Shown: positions 9,031-17,144, counted from the first letter of the stretch. The stretch is 64,000 nt of DNA from SSF53 sp036170535 (GCA_036170535.1 JAVHPJ010000116.1:62001-126000), one strand, 5' to 3'. A program made the numbers and translations. The notes: generated from the sequence alone by a model not told the origin.

Positions 9031-10092
9031 TCACGCAGCCGGACGGCGAGCGCTCCGCCAGCGCCAGGCGACGTAAGCGGCGGCGCCGGCCAGCCAGAGC
9101 GGCCACATCCCGATGAGCGTGGCAAGGAAGGCCAGCAGTCCATACCAGCCGCCGACCAGAGCGGCGCCGGCCTCCGCAATAAATCCCGGTTGATCAGGCG
9201 CCGACCAGTCCCAGTCGTACAGACTCAGGTTGATTGTGCAATAGTCGATCTGATTGTTCAGATAGCGCAGGCGTCCTTCCACGGACTCGATTTCTTCCCG
9301 AACCACGCGCAACTGCTCCTGGACGGCCAGCAGATCGCGAACATTGCCCGCCCGGGCCAGAAGTATCAATAATTGTTTTTCCGCCGCTTTTTTAGACTGA
9401 AGCCTGGCGCTCACGTCCACATACTCTTCAGTTACATCCTGGGCCGACACGTTCTTATTGGCGACCCTGCGGCCGAGGCCTTCGAGTTCGGCCATAAGGC
9501 GATCGAAGTCCTTCTGCGGAACGCGCAAGGTCTGATCCAGACTGCGACTGCCCGCTCCGCGCGTCAGAGTTTCTGCGGAGACGTAGCCGCCGAATTTTTG
9601 CGTGAGTTCCCGGCTCTGTTTGGCCGCAGCCTCCACGTCATCGGCGCGCAGGCGCAGCTGAGCGGTGTAAATGAGCTTGCGTTCGATGATTCCCGCCGTT
9701 TGCCCCGGCCCCGGCGTATGCGTGGGCGACTGTCGCCCGGGCGCCGGCGGCGTCGCCTGCTGCGGCAGTTCGGGCGCAGTGGCGTCGCGCAATCGGTCGG
9801 CGTCCTCCATACTGGCGCCCGCGATTATCCCGTTTATTTTTTCTTCGGCCTCCATGCCTGCGGTTCGCCCCGCGAACTGGTAGAGGTCTCCGGCGACGGG
9901 CGCGTCGCCGACCGGGGAGTGCGCCTGGCGCTCCGGGTCGTTTTGCACAGCGACGTACACGATGGTCAGGAAGGCCGCCGCGGCGACAAGGGCCGACTTG
10001 CCCGCCGGCAGTCCGCGCAACCAGTGATACGGCGTACGCAGGAAGGGCGGACTGACTTCAAACCAGGCGGCGATGGATTCTACGGCTTTCAT
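9031..10092 (-). CDS. DUF4349 membrane protein
   Basis: A 353-residue protein with a transmembrane helix near the N-terminus (SALVAAAAFLTIVYVAV), a Gln/Pro-rich linker, the DUF4349 domain (IIERKLIYTAQLRLRADDVE, FGGYVSAETLTRG, TLRVPQKDFDRLMAELEGLG), a coiled coil (SKKAAEKQLLILL to LRVVREEIESVEGRLRYL) and a C-terminal helical hairpin (GLLAFLATLIGMWPLWLAGAAAYVAW). DUF4349 proteins are putative envelope or lipoprotein proteins of unknown function. GGAGAG precedes the ATG. It is co-oriented with the vWA-FHA gene 116 bases downstream, so the three may make one envelope unit. Confidence 0.88.
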   Translation of the reverse strand: MKAVESIAAWFEVSPPFLRTPYHWLRGLPAGKSALVAAAAFLTIVYVAVQNDPERQAHSPVGDAPVAGDLYQFAGRTAGMEAEEKINGIIAGASMEDADRLRDATAPELPQQATPPAPGRQSPTHTPGPGQTAGIIERKLIYTAQLRLRADDVEAAAKQSRELTQKFGGYVSAETLTRGAGSRSLDQTLRVPQKDFDRLMAELEGLGRRVANKNVSAQDVTEEYVDVSARLQSKKAAEKQLLILLARAGNVRDLLAVQEQLRVVREEIESVEGRLRYLNNQIDYCTINLSLYDWDWSAPDQPGFIAEAGAALVGGWYGLLAFLATLIGMWPLWLAGAAAYVAWRWRSARRPAA

Positions 10093-10147
10093 GAAAACGT
10101 CTCTCCGAGTTAATTCTCAGGTTGGACGCAAGCGGACGCTATGCCGT

Positions 10148-11041
10148 TCAACCGGGTCGGCTTTCGGCGCCGGGTTTTGTCCGCGCGTCCGGACGCGATT
10201 CACGCAAGACGCCGTTCAAAAAAAGCGAACCGGCGCCGCTCAGAGCAAAGGCGAGCCACCAATCGCCGTGCATGGCTTCCGCGAAGAAGGCATAGGCCGC
10301 CAGGCTCGCAAATAGCGGTTCCACGAACTTGCCCCAACTGATCAGCTGGAGCGGCAGACGCTGCATCAAGTAGGAAAACAGGGCGTGCCCGAGAAACGTC
10401 GGAATCAATACGTAACACGCCAGCGCCCCGTAGGTTTCCAGGGAATAGCCGGTAAGCGGAACGCCTGTAACCAGTACGGCGCAGAGAAACAGTAGCCCCG
10501 CTGCGCCAAACGCTGCAAAGGCGTAGGCGCTGGCGGGGAGTTCGCGCCGCGCTGCGTTGCCCGTGAAAACGTAAACCGAAAACAAGGCCGCCGAAACAAG
10601 GGCCGCCGCATCGCCTGCGGCGAATCCCGCCGCCCAGTCGACCTGGTTGCGCAGGAGCATCCACAGACCGGCGAGGGCCAGCAGGTATGCAAACACCAGT
10701 CGCCTTCCGGGCCAGGCGCGCTCCGACGCCAGAACGAGGGCGCTGGTAAACAGCGGATTGACGCCGAACAGCAACGCCACGTTGCCGATGCGCGTGGTCT
10801 GGGCCGCATAAATGTACGTCAGCAGATGACAGAATAAAAATGCGCCCGAGATCAGCGCGTAGCGCAGCGCGGCGCCCTGCAGACTGGCGCGCGCCCGCAA
10901 CGCAAAGGGCGCCAGGATGAGCGTCGCGGCAAACATGCGCCAGAAACCGACCATTTCCGGCGGCGCGGCGGTCCAGCGCGCAATGATCGACGCCTGCGAA
11001 AGACTCAGTACGGCGACAGCGAATAAAAAATACAGGGCCAC
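10148..11041 (-). CDS. EamA/DMT-family transporter
   Basis: A 297-residue protein with about ten hydrophobic helices arranged as two EamA repeats (first FWRMFAATLILAPFALRAR to ALAGLWMLL; second FAAGDAAALVSAALFSVYVF to FVEPLFASLAAYAFFAEAM). The family exports metabolites such as amino acids, purines or sugars phosphates, but substrate cannot be predicted. The C-terminal tail is short and Arg-rich. It lies 55 bases from the DUF4349 gene and could share its transcript. Confidence 0.9.
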   Translation of the reverse strand: MALYFLFAVAVLSLSQASIIARWTAAPPEMVGFWRMFAATLILAPFALRARASLQGAALRYALISGAFLFCHLLTYIYAAQTTRIGNVALLFGVNPLFTSALVLASERAWPGRRLVFAYLLALAGLWMLLRNQVDWAAGFAAGDAAALVSAALFSVYVFTGNAARRELPASAYAFAAFGAAGLLFLCAVLVTGVPLTGYSLETYGALACYVLIPTFLGHALFSYLMQRLPLQLISWGKFVEPLFASLAAYAFFAEAMHGDWWLAFALSGAGSLFLNGVLRESRPDARTKPGAESRPG

Positions 11042-11103
11042 GAAACAACCGCCGCGCTCCGCCCGCGCACGTCCTCCGACGCACGCGGGCGAAAGCGACT
11101 ACC

Positions 11104-11523
11104 TCAAGCGCCCGCGTCGAGGTTCATCTTCGCAGCGAACAAGCCGCGATAGTGGCTGCGCGCCGCCCACGCGAGAAACAGATTCGCCGCGAGCAGAACA
11201 ACGCCCATCGCAAGACCTTCCGGCGCAACAAAGGCGTGGAAAAGTACGATATTCAACGTAATCGGGAACAAGACGACGTTCGCCAGAGGCGTAAATCGCC
11301 CTGAAAGGTACGCCAGGGCGCACGCCAGCTCGGTCACTTTGACCAGATACATGAGGTATCCCGTAGCGGTAAAACCGTCCATCACCACTTTCATATTGCC
11401 CGTCAATTCCGGCGGCGTAAACAACTTGAACAAAAATGTGACCGACGCAAACAGAAACATCGCGCCCATCAGGAGCCGCACGATCAGCACGGCGATTTTC
11501 AGCAACTTACCAGGTTCTTTCAC
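11104..11523 (-). CDS. DoxX-like membrane protein
   Basis: A 139-residue, four-helix membrane protein of the DoxX/DoxD type (LLKIAVLIVRLLMGAMFLFA, GYLMYLVKVTELACALAYLS, FTPLANVVLFPITLNIVLFH, GLAMGVVLLAANLFLAW). I choose the GTG at 11523 because GGAG lies six bases before it; the in-frame ATG at 11547 has no ribosome site. DoxX-like proteins often sit next to ArsR and AHSA1 genes, as here, where they lie downstream of the ArsR regulator and the degraded AHSA1 remnant. Function is unknown. Confidence 0.85.
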   Translation of the reverse strand: MKEPGKLLKIAVLIVRLLMGAMFLFASVTFLFKLFTPPELTGNMKVVMDGFTATGYLMYLVKVTELACALAYLSGRFTPLANVVLFPITLNIVLFHAFVAPEGLAMGVVLLAANLFLAWAARSHYRGLFAAKMNLDAGA

Positions 11524-11570
11524 AAATCTCTCCGAATGTATTTTCAAACTCGTAAACCAAAATTGCGCAT

Positions 11571-11758
11571 TCAGACGCGCACAGCGAGGCGTTCCGCCAG
11601 ACGATTCAAAGTGTCGCGGAGACCTTGAATGGCGCCGTATTCCCCTTCAACACGACGAAGTTCTTCCGCGCTTTCGAACGTCATACAAAAATCCAAACGC
11701 GTTTTTCCGTCGGCGAGCGATCGGCCCCGCACGTTTCGCAGTAAGCGCGCTCAGTCAT
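11571..11758 (-). pseudogene. AHSA1/SRPBCC gene remnant with internal deletion
   Basis: An ATG overlaps the ArsR stop by eight bases (ATGACTGA), exactly as a coupled downstream AHSA1 gene would. That frame runs only 25 codons (MTERAYCETCG to VWIFV) and stops. A second frame then encodes MTFESAEELRRVEGEYGAIQ followed by GLRDTLNRLAERL, which looks like the C-terminal helix of AHSA1 proteins. A complete gene would be about 150 codons, so most of the central domain has been lost by deletion and frameshift. The assignment rests on position and on the C-terminal pattern. Confidence 0.6.
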
Positions 11759-12092
11759 CGGACGCGCCCCCGGTCTGGATGCTGTGCAGGTACTCATCGA
11801 GACGATCAAAGCGCGCCTCCCAGAATCGCCGGTACTGCTCGACCCACTCGGACGCCTCCTTGAGCGGCGCGGACTCCAGCCGGCAGGGTCGCCACTGCGC
11901 GGACCGGCTGCGCGAAATCAGTCCGGCTCGCTCGAGGGCCTTCAAATGTTTCGAGATGGCCGGCAGGCTGAGTTCAAAATTCTCGGCAATTTCGGTCACG
12001 CCGGCCTCGCCATCGGCCAGTTTGACAAGAATCGCCCGGCGGGTCGGATCGGCGAGGGCCGCAAAGGTAGCGCTGAGGGGGTCGGCGAGCAT
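11751..12092 (-). CDS. ArsR-family winged-helix regulator
   Basis: A 113-residue ArsR/SmtB-fold repressor: FAALADPTRRAILVKLADGE, then VTEIAENFELSLPAISKHLK as the recognition helix and LERAGLISRSRSAQWRPCRL as the wing. The tail (WVEQYRRFWEARFDRLDEYL) is typical of the non-metal ArsR type that pairs with AHSA1 genes; no metal-binding Cys cluster is present. The gene is preceded by a strong inverted repeat that probably is its own operator. Its former partner AHSA1 is reduced to a fragment and a DoxX gene follows. Confidence 0.92.
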   Translation of the reverse strand: MLADPLSATFAALADPTRRAILVKLADGEAGVTEIAENFELSLPAISKHLKALERAGLISRSRSAQWRPCRLESAPLKEASEWVEQYRRFWEARFDRLDEYLHSIQTGGASDD

Positions 12093-12095
12093 GTG

Positions 12096-12133
12096 TATTT
12101 TACCTTTCAGTTAATTAACCACTTGGTAAAATA
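12096..12133 (-). promoter_or_regulatory. Dyad operator in front of the ArsR gene
   Basis: TATTTTACC at 12096-12104 and GGTAAAATA at 12125-12133 form a perfect nine-base inverted repeat with a 20-base spacer. The spacer holds the palindrome TTAATTAA and, overlapping the right arm, ACCACTTGGT. The element starts four bases upstream of the ArsR start codon and is far more AT-rich than its surroundings. It is probably the autoregulatory ArsR binding site overlapping the promoter. Confidence 0.6.
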
Positions 12134-12260
12134 TTGAAAAATGTCAAGCGGTTTCACGAGGCGGGTCTGGCGGGAGCATTGTAAAAAATCCGGGCCAGGG
12201 AGCGCCGGCCGGGATCAAGAAGGGATTGTCCAGGGCCCGGCCCGGCGGCCGCTTGTAGCC

Positions 12261-13388
12261 ATGCGCTTCCCGCTTACGTATCTGACGGCCGCTGGCGCCG
12301 TCCTGGCCGCGGCTCTCGCGACGCAGGGCTGCCGCCTGGACGCAGCGTGCTCGGACCTCGACCCGAACTGCGCGCCCCTGGCCTTTCTCGCCTACGCCCC
12401 CGCGTCCGCCGGCTATCCGCGCGCCGTATTCACGGCGAACGTGACGGCCGGCACAATCTCAATCCTGAGCGTCAACTCCTCAAGCGGGGAGCTTGAAAAT
12501 GCAGGCGCCATGACGCCGACCCTGCCCCTGTCCTATCTGGCCGCGCATCCTTCGCAGGACTTCGTTTACGGACTGAACGGCGGCGGAGTGAACCTGCTGT
12601 CGCTGCGCTACGATGCTTCAGCCCGCACGCTGACGCAGGTTACTAACGCTTTCAGCGCGGCCGGCAGCGCACTCTCGGTGCACATCGATCCCTCGGGAAA
12701 TTTTGTGCACGTTTCTGACGACGCGAATTCACAGATACATACCTTTAATGTGGTTCCGGACAGTTTTCAGGCGACATTCAGCAACACCTTCGGCGTCGGC
12801 AACAACCCGCGCAAATTCACGTATGCGACCATCGCCGGCGTGAGCCTGATTTACGTTCCATTAAATCCGGGGGGCGACGGCATTGAAAGCTACACGATCA
12901 ACACGACTACCGGACTGCTGACCGTCGCGGGGAGTCAGGCTGTGGCGGGATTTAATTACGAGCTGCTTGTGCGCGGCAGCGCAGGCTGGCTCCTGAGCGG
13001 CGACGGACGCGTGCAAGCGATGCAACTGGATTCCCTCGGCAGCTTCACGTTGTCCGGCGCACAGGTGAATCCATTGACATCCATTCAGGACTGCGTGTTG
13101 CATCCGACTCTGAATATAGCCTACACGATCAACAACGCGACAAACCTGATGACGCCGCTCGAGCTGACCGCTGATGGCGCTGTAGCCCAAAACGCGCTGG
13201 CGCTTGCGACGGGAACCAGTCCCTTTCGCATCGCGATCAGCCGCAATGGCAAGCTACTGTTTGTAACCAGCACGAGCGACAACCTGCTGACCGTCTATCG
13301 TGTGGACGCCCTCGGCGTTCCCGCTCTGCTTGCGTCGTATCCGACCGGGACGAATCCCCAGGGCATTGCGGTGCTTGAGACCCGCTGA
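12261..13388 (+). CDS. Beta-propeller lipoprotein (lactonase/YncE-like)
   Basis: A 375-residue protein with signal peptide and lipobox (MRFPLTYLTAAGAVLAAALA then TQGC) and a Cys-rich linker (CRLDAACSDLDPNC). The rest repeats seven-bladed propeller motifs of the 6-phosphogluconolactonase-like type (SILSVNSSSGELENAGAM, LSVHIDPSGNFVHVSDDANS, ESYTINTTTGLLTVAGSQ, FRIAISRNGKLLFVTSTSDN, LTVYRVDALGVPALL). These exported forms are common in leptospires as surface or periplasmic lipoproteins; catalytic activity is not shown. The ATG at 12261 is preferred to the upstream start because it leads directly into the signal peptide. Confidence 0.85.
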   Translation: MRFPLTYLTAAGAVLAAALATQGCRLDAACSDLDPNCAPLAFLAYAPASAGYPRAVFTANVTAGTISILSVNSSSGELENAGAMTPTLPLSYLAAHPSQDFVYGLNGGGVNLLSLRYDASARTLTQVTNAFSAAGSALSVHIDPSGNFVHVSDDANSQIHTFNVVPDSFQATFSNTFGVGNNPRKFTYATIAGVSLIYVPLNPGGDGIESYTINTTTGLLTVAGSQAVAGFNYELLVRGSAGWLLSGDGRVQAMQLDSLGSFTLSGAQVNPLTSIQDCVLHPTLNIAYTINNATNLMTPLELTADGAVAQNALALATGTSPFRIAISRNGKLLFVTSTSDNLLTVYRVDALGVPALLASYPTGTNPQGIAVLETR

Positions 13389-13424
13389 GCGTCAAAACCG
13401 TCCGCGAAGCGGGACTTTGCGCGA

Positions 13425-13673
13425 TCATGGCGCCGGCGAGTTCTGCTGTAAGCCGCGCTCACGCACTTCGGTCCGTAACATGTGATCGTTCCAGTAAATC
13501 CAGACGTAGTGGACGCCCATAAAAAATACGCCCAGCCCGAATATCACAATAGCGAAGCGCACGGTCGGCCGACGAAATTCGTCAATGCTGTACAACCAGC
13601 GCCGGTGCAGCAGGCCGGCGGCGATCAAAAGCAGGTACACGCCCGCCAGACTGTAAATCACAAAGAAGAACAT
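13425..13673 (-). CDS. Small two-helix membrane protein
   Basis: An 82-residue protein with two hydrophobic helices (MFFFVIYSLAGVYLLLIAAG and VRFAIVIFGLGVFFMGVHYVW). Its start overlaps the end of the ROK gene by 16 bases in another frame, so it is likely the last gene of the gmhA-ROK transcript. I do not recognise a family. Similar codon usage and the tight overlap support it being real. Confidence 0.6.
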   Translation of the reverse strand: MFFFVIYSLAGVYLLLIAAGLLHRRWLYSIDEFRRPTVRFAIVIFGLGVFFMGVHYVWIYWNDHMLRTEVRERGLQQNSPAP

Positions 13674-14620
13674 AAACGTTTCGCAAATACGGCCGCTCCC
13701 TTCGGCCCGGCCAGATCGCCCAGGCGCGCAAGCCGCAATTCCGGCGGCGCGGCGATGCAGTGCCTGCGCATGTGCCGCTCGATATGCGGCAGGAGCGCCT
13801 TGCCCATCGCTTCCATCATGCCGCCGCCAAGAATGATGAGTTCGGGCTCAAGGAAATTCGCGGCCTGCGACAAACCCGCGCCGAGATGACGCGCATAATA
13901 ATCTTCCATCAGCTCGCGCACATAGCGATCGCCGGCCTCGTAGGCTTTTTTCAGCGAACTGGATTTTACCGGCGTCCTGGCGAGATTGTAATCGATCAGG
14001 TCGCGCAACAGAGTCCGCTTGCCGCTGTTAAAGCGCGCCTGTATTTTTCGATTCAGCGCCCATTTACCAATATAAGCCTCCAACGATCCGCGCACGCCGA
14101 CGTCGACCTTGCGTCCGCCCACGCGCACCACCATGTGACCCACTTCGCCGGCGCCCCCGCGCGCGCCGGTAATCAACTCGCCGTGATAGTGTATTGCGCC
14201 GCCCACGCCGGTGCCGCAAAAATATGCCACTGTGCATGGCGGCGGCGTTGAAAGTTCCGAAAGTTCGCCCAGGAGCCCGGCATTTACGTCGTTGACGAGC
14301 GCGAGCGGCGCCGGACTGTCAATTGCAGCGGCCGGCCTGACATTTACCCAACCGAGATTAGGAGCGGTGCGCACCACGCCGGCTTCAACATCCACAAGGC
14401 CCGGCGCGCAAAGTCCGACGCCCTTGAGTTCGAGCGACAGTTCGCCGGCCCGCGCGCTCAGACGCGCAATCAACGCGGCAATGCGAGCCAGCACCGCCGC
14501 CTCGCCCTGCTTTGCATCCGTGTCCACTTTGTCGTGCGCCAGCGCCTGCAGTTTTGAATCGAACAGCGCGCCGTAAATGTTGCTTCCGCCCAGATCAACG
14601 CCCAGATACGCCGAGTTCAT
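13658..14620 (-). CDS. ROK-family sugar kinase-like protein lacking the zinc cysteines
   Basis: A 320-residue ROK protein. The N-terminal phosphate loop is YLGVDLGGSNIYGALFD, the catalytic base region is LVNDVNAGLLGEL and the second ATP site is CGTGVGGAIHYHGEL, followed by GGAGEVGHMVV. The usual zinc motif CxCGxxGCxE is replaced by VDVGVRGSLE, so all three Cys are absent although the following EAY is kept. ROK enzymes phosphorylate glucose, N-acetylmannosamine or related sugars. It starts five bases after gmhA, so a role in making or recycling a heptose or other envelope sugar is possible. Confidence 0.88.
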   Translation of the reverse strand: MNSAYLGVDLGGSNIYGALFDSKLQALAHDKVDTDAKQGEAAVLARIAALIARLSARAGELSLELKGVGLCAPGLVDVEAGVVRTAPNLGWVNVRPAAAIDSPAPLALVNDVNAGLLGELSELSTPPPCTVAYFCGTGVGGAIHYHGELITGARGGAGEVGHMVVRVGGRKVDVGVRGSLEAYIGKWALNRKIQARFNSGKRTLLRDLIDYNLARTPVKSSSLKKAYEAGDRYVRELMEDYYARHLGAGLSQAANFLEPELIILGGGMMEAMGKALLPHIERHMRRHCIAAPPELRLARLGDLAGPKGAAVFAKRLCSSL

Positions 14621-14625
14621 GCGAG

Positions 14626-15219
14626 TTACTCAAAGCCGTAGAGTTCGCGTTCCACTATCGCGCACAAAATCTGGCCGATCATGATATGGCACTCTTGAAT
14701 TCGTGCGGTTTCATCGGTGGGCGCGACTATCACGTGATCGACCAGATCCCGTTTTTCTTTCAGAAGCCGACCGCCGTCGCCGCCGGTGAAAACGATGTTC
14801 ACCATGCCTTTGCTGCGCGCCACAGCCAACGCTTCCAGAACGTTTCGGGAATTGCCCGAGGTGGTGATGCCCAGCAACGCGTCGCCCTGTCGCCCCAGGC
14901 CTTCCACCTGCCGCGAAAAGATAAAATCAAAACCAAAGTCGTTGCCGCACGCAGTGATCGCGCTGGAATCCGCTGCGAGGGACAGCGCCGGCAGACTCGG
15001 CCGTTCCGGTTTCGCCCGGTAGCGGATGCTGAGCTCAGTTGCGATATGCTGGGCGTCGCCCGCACTGCCGCCGTTGCCGCAGCACAGGAGCTTGCCGCCG
15101 TCGCGCAGCACGGCGGCGAGGGCCAGACCGGCCGCAGCTATATCCTGCGCCGAGGCGTCCATCAAGCGCCGTTTCGTCTGGATGCTGCGTTCAATATGTT
15201 CGCGGACCAATGTAAGCAT
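14626..15219 (-). CDS. gmhA: Phosphoheptose isomerase GmhA (SIS domain)
   Basis: A 197-residue SIS-domain protein, the usual length for GmhA, which converts sedoheptulose 7-phosphate to D-glycero-D-manno-heptose 7-phosphate for LPS. Motifs include LLCCGNGGSAGDAQHIATEL, the phosphate loop ITTSGNSRNVLEAL, FTGGDGGRLL and the C-terminal H in RIQECHIMIGQIL. The start at 15219 is chosen over an upstream in-frame Met because it fits the family. It heads a three-gene reverse-strand unit with the ROK protein and a small membrane protein, and diverges from the dienoyl-CoA isomerase gene. Confidence 0.88.
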   Translation of the reverse strand: MLTLVREHIERSIQTKRRLMDASAQDIAAAGLALAAVLRDGGKLLCCGNGGSAGDAQHIATELSIRYRAKPERPSLPALSLAADSSAITACGNDFGFDFIFSRQVEGLGRQGDALLGITTSGNSRNVLEALAVARSKGMVNIVFTGGDGGRLLKEKRDLVDHVIVAPTDETARIQECHIMIGQILCAIVERELYGFE

Positions 15220-15440
15220 ACGTTTGTTTGCGCCGGAGAGCGCAGCCGTCAGACAGACCGCCCCGGATGGACTGCCAAGTAGATTTTGCACGGAGGTCGC
15301 GCGCGGCGGCGTCGAAAACCGGCGGTCCCGCGCCGTCGGAGGCGATTTCGAGTCGACGCAATGCCGCCGCCGCGGGCCGCTTGCTTGAGCCGACCGTATT
15401 CCGGCATGCTGGAAAAGTTTCGGCGGCGCCGCGGAGACCT

Positions 15441-16262
15441 ATGTACAACTATCCGTTCTTTCAGGTTGAGAAGGATGTATCCAGCCGGGTGGCGCGCGTA
15501 TATCTGAATCGGCCCGATGCGCGCAACTCCATGAACTGGAGCTTCTGGCGCGATCTGCCATTGCTGGTGGACGAGCTGGATCGCGATGCGGAGGTGCGCG
15601 CGGTCGTGGTTCTGGCGCGCGGCAAGTCCTTCAGCATGGGTTTGGATCTTCTCGAGTTCTTTGAAATGTACGCCGACGTAATCCGGTCGGAAACAGCGGA
15701 CGGTCGCGAAAAACTCCTGCAGTTGATACTTGCGATGCAGTCCGGGCTTAACCGCATCGCCGCGAGTCCCAAGGCCTGGATCGCCGGAATTCAGAAACAT
15801 TGCGTCGGCGGCGGCCTCGACTTGATCGCCGCCTGCGACATTCGCTATTGCACGGATGACGCGAGCTTTTCATTGCGCGAAACGAAGGTGGCGATTGTCG
15901 CCGACATGGGCAGCCTCAATCGATTGCCGGGCATCATCGGCATGTCGAACACGCGGCTTATGGCGCTAACCGGCCGCGACTTCAGCGCAAGCGAGGCGCA
16001 GCGGATGGGACTGGTCAGCGAGACTTTTCCGGACCAGTCGGCGATGAACGCTGCTGCGGAGAAAACAGCGCGCGAGATCGCCGCCAATCCCGCCATCGCA
16101 GTCCGCGGAACCAAGCAGGTTCTCAACTATGGACAGAATCACAGCGTCGAAGACGGGCTGCACTACGTGGCGGTCTGGAATGCAAGCATGCTCGACAGTC
16201 TCGACTTGCGCGAATTCATTTCGGCGTTTCGGGAGAAACGGCGACCCAGGTTTCAGGACTGA
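15441..16262 (+). CDS. Enoyl-CoA hydratase/isomerase family, ECH1-like dienoyl-CoA isomerase
   Basis: A 273-residue crotonase-fold protein starting at the ATG behind GCGGAGACCT. The oxyanion region is GKSFSMGLDLLEF and KHCVGGGLDLIAACDIRYCT. The three acids known as catalytic in rat delta(3,5)-delta(2,4)-dienoyl-CoA isomerase have counterparts: D in GGGLDL, E in SLRETKV and D in IVADMGSLNRLP. This makes a dienoyl-CoA isomerase role, helping beta-oxidation of unsaturated fatty acids, more likely than simple hydration. The acyl-CoA dehydrogenase and ETF genes in the window fit with active beta-oxidation. Confidence 0.87.
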   Translation: MYNYPFFQVEKDVSSRVARVYLNRPDARNSMNWSFWRDLPLLVDELDRDAEVRAVVVLARGKSFSMGLDLLEFFEMYADVIRSETADGREKLLQLILAMQSGLNRIAASPKAWIAGIQKHCVGGGLDLIAACDIRYCTDDASFSLRETKVAIVADMGSLNRLPGIIGMSNTRLMALTGRDFSASEAQRMGLVSETFPDQSAMNAAAEKTAREIAANPAIAVRGTKQVLNYGQNHSVEDGLHYVAVWNASMLDSLDLREFISAFREKRRPRFQD

Positions 16263-16295
16263 TTGCATTTTTGCGCACCTGCGCGCGTCGCGACT

Positions 16296-17144
16296 ATGCC
16301 GGAACTTCCCGACCTTGTTCATATCGAAGCGCGCCTCCAACCTTGCGTCGGCTGGCGCGTCATTGGCGTTCAGATAAAAGAGCCGATCGTGCTGCGCAAC
16401 TTGAGCGGCGGCCCCGGCCTCGACGCCGCGCTGCCCGGCTGCACGCTCAAGGCCACTAAACGCCACGGTCCGTTCCTTCGCCTTGAGTTTGGCGCGTTGG
16501 ATCTGATCATTCACCCCATGCTCGCCGGCCGATTTTCCCTGGGGCCGGACGGCTCGCGACGGGCGCTCTGCTTCGAATTGACTTTCGATCAGGGCGTCCT
16601 GCGCTATCTCGACGACAAAAAGATGGGCAAGGTCTACCTGGCGCGGACCGGCGAAACCGCAGCGATTCCCGGCTATGACTCCCAGGGCGTGAGCATTGTT
16701 TCGCCTGAGTTTACTGAAGCTGAGTTTCTGCAACGCATCGCCGCAAGTCGCCAGCAGGTGCGAGCCTTTCTGATGGATCAAGCGCGACTGAGCGCTATCG
16801 GCAACGCCTATGCGGATGAAATCCTGTTTGATGCCGGACTCCATCCTAAAGCGCTCTGCACCCGCCTGGACGAGCCGGCGCGCAAGCGTTTGTACGCCAG
16901 CGTGCGCGCTGTAATTCAGCGCGGCATTGAGGCGGTCGCATCGGCCAACCGCCCCCTCGAAGACAAAGTGCGGGATCACATGTTGGTGCGAAACCGCAAA
17001 GACGAACCGTGCCCGCGTTGCGGCGCAAAGATTCGTCGCGCGAACGTGCTGGGTTGGGACAGTTTTTTCTGTCCGCAATGCCAGCCCGATTCGCGCAAGA
17101 GCCTTATTGATTGGAGCACAGTGAAGAAGCCGTCGACGTCATAG
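16296..17144 (+). CDS. Atypical Fpg/Nei-family DNA glycosylase
   Basis: A 282-residue protein with the N-terminal MPELPDLV (catalytic Pro and Glu after Met removal), the helix-two-turn-helix (MDQARLSAIGNAYADEILFD) and a zinc finger with CPRC and CPQC. These place it with formamidopyrimidine-DNA glycosylases, which excise oxidised bases and cut abasic sites. However the lysine equivalent to E. coli Fpg Lys57 (RRAKYLL) is replaced by Pro in KRHGPFLRLEF, and the zinc-finger Arg (RATFYC) by Trp in GWDSFFC. DNA binding may therefore differ. The end overlaps the convergent MerR gene by 41 bases. Confidence 0.87.
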   Translation: MPELPDLVHIEARLQPCVGWRVIGVQIKEPIVLRNLSGGPGLDAALPGCTLKATKRHGPFLRLEFGALDLIIHPMLAGRFSLGPDGSRRALCFELTFDQGVLRYLDDKKMGKVYLARTGETAAIPGYDSQGVSIVSPEFTEAEFLQRIAASRQQVRAFLMDQARLSAIGNAYADEILFDAGLHPKALCTRLDEPARKRLYASVRAVIQRGIEAVASANRPLEDKVRDHMLVRNRKDEPCPRCGAKIRRANVLGWDSFFCPQCQPDSRKSLIDWSTVKKPSTS

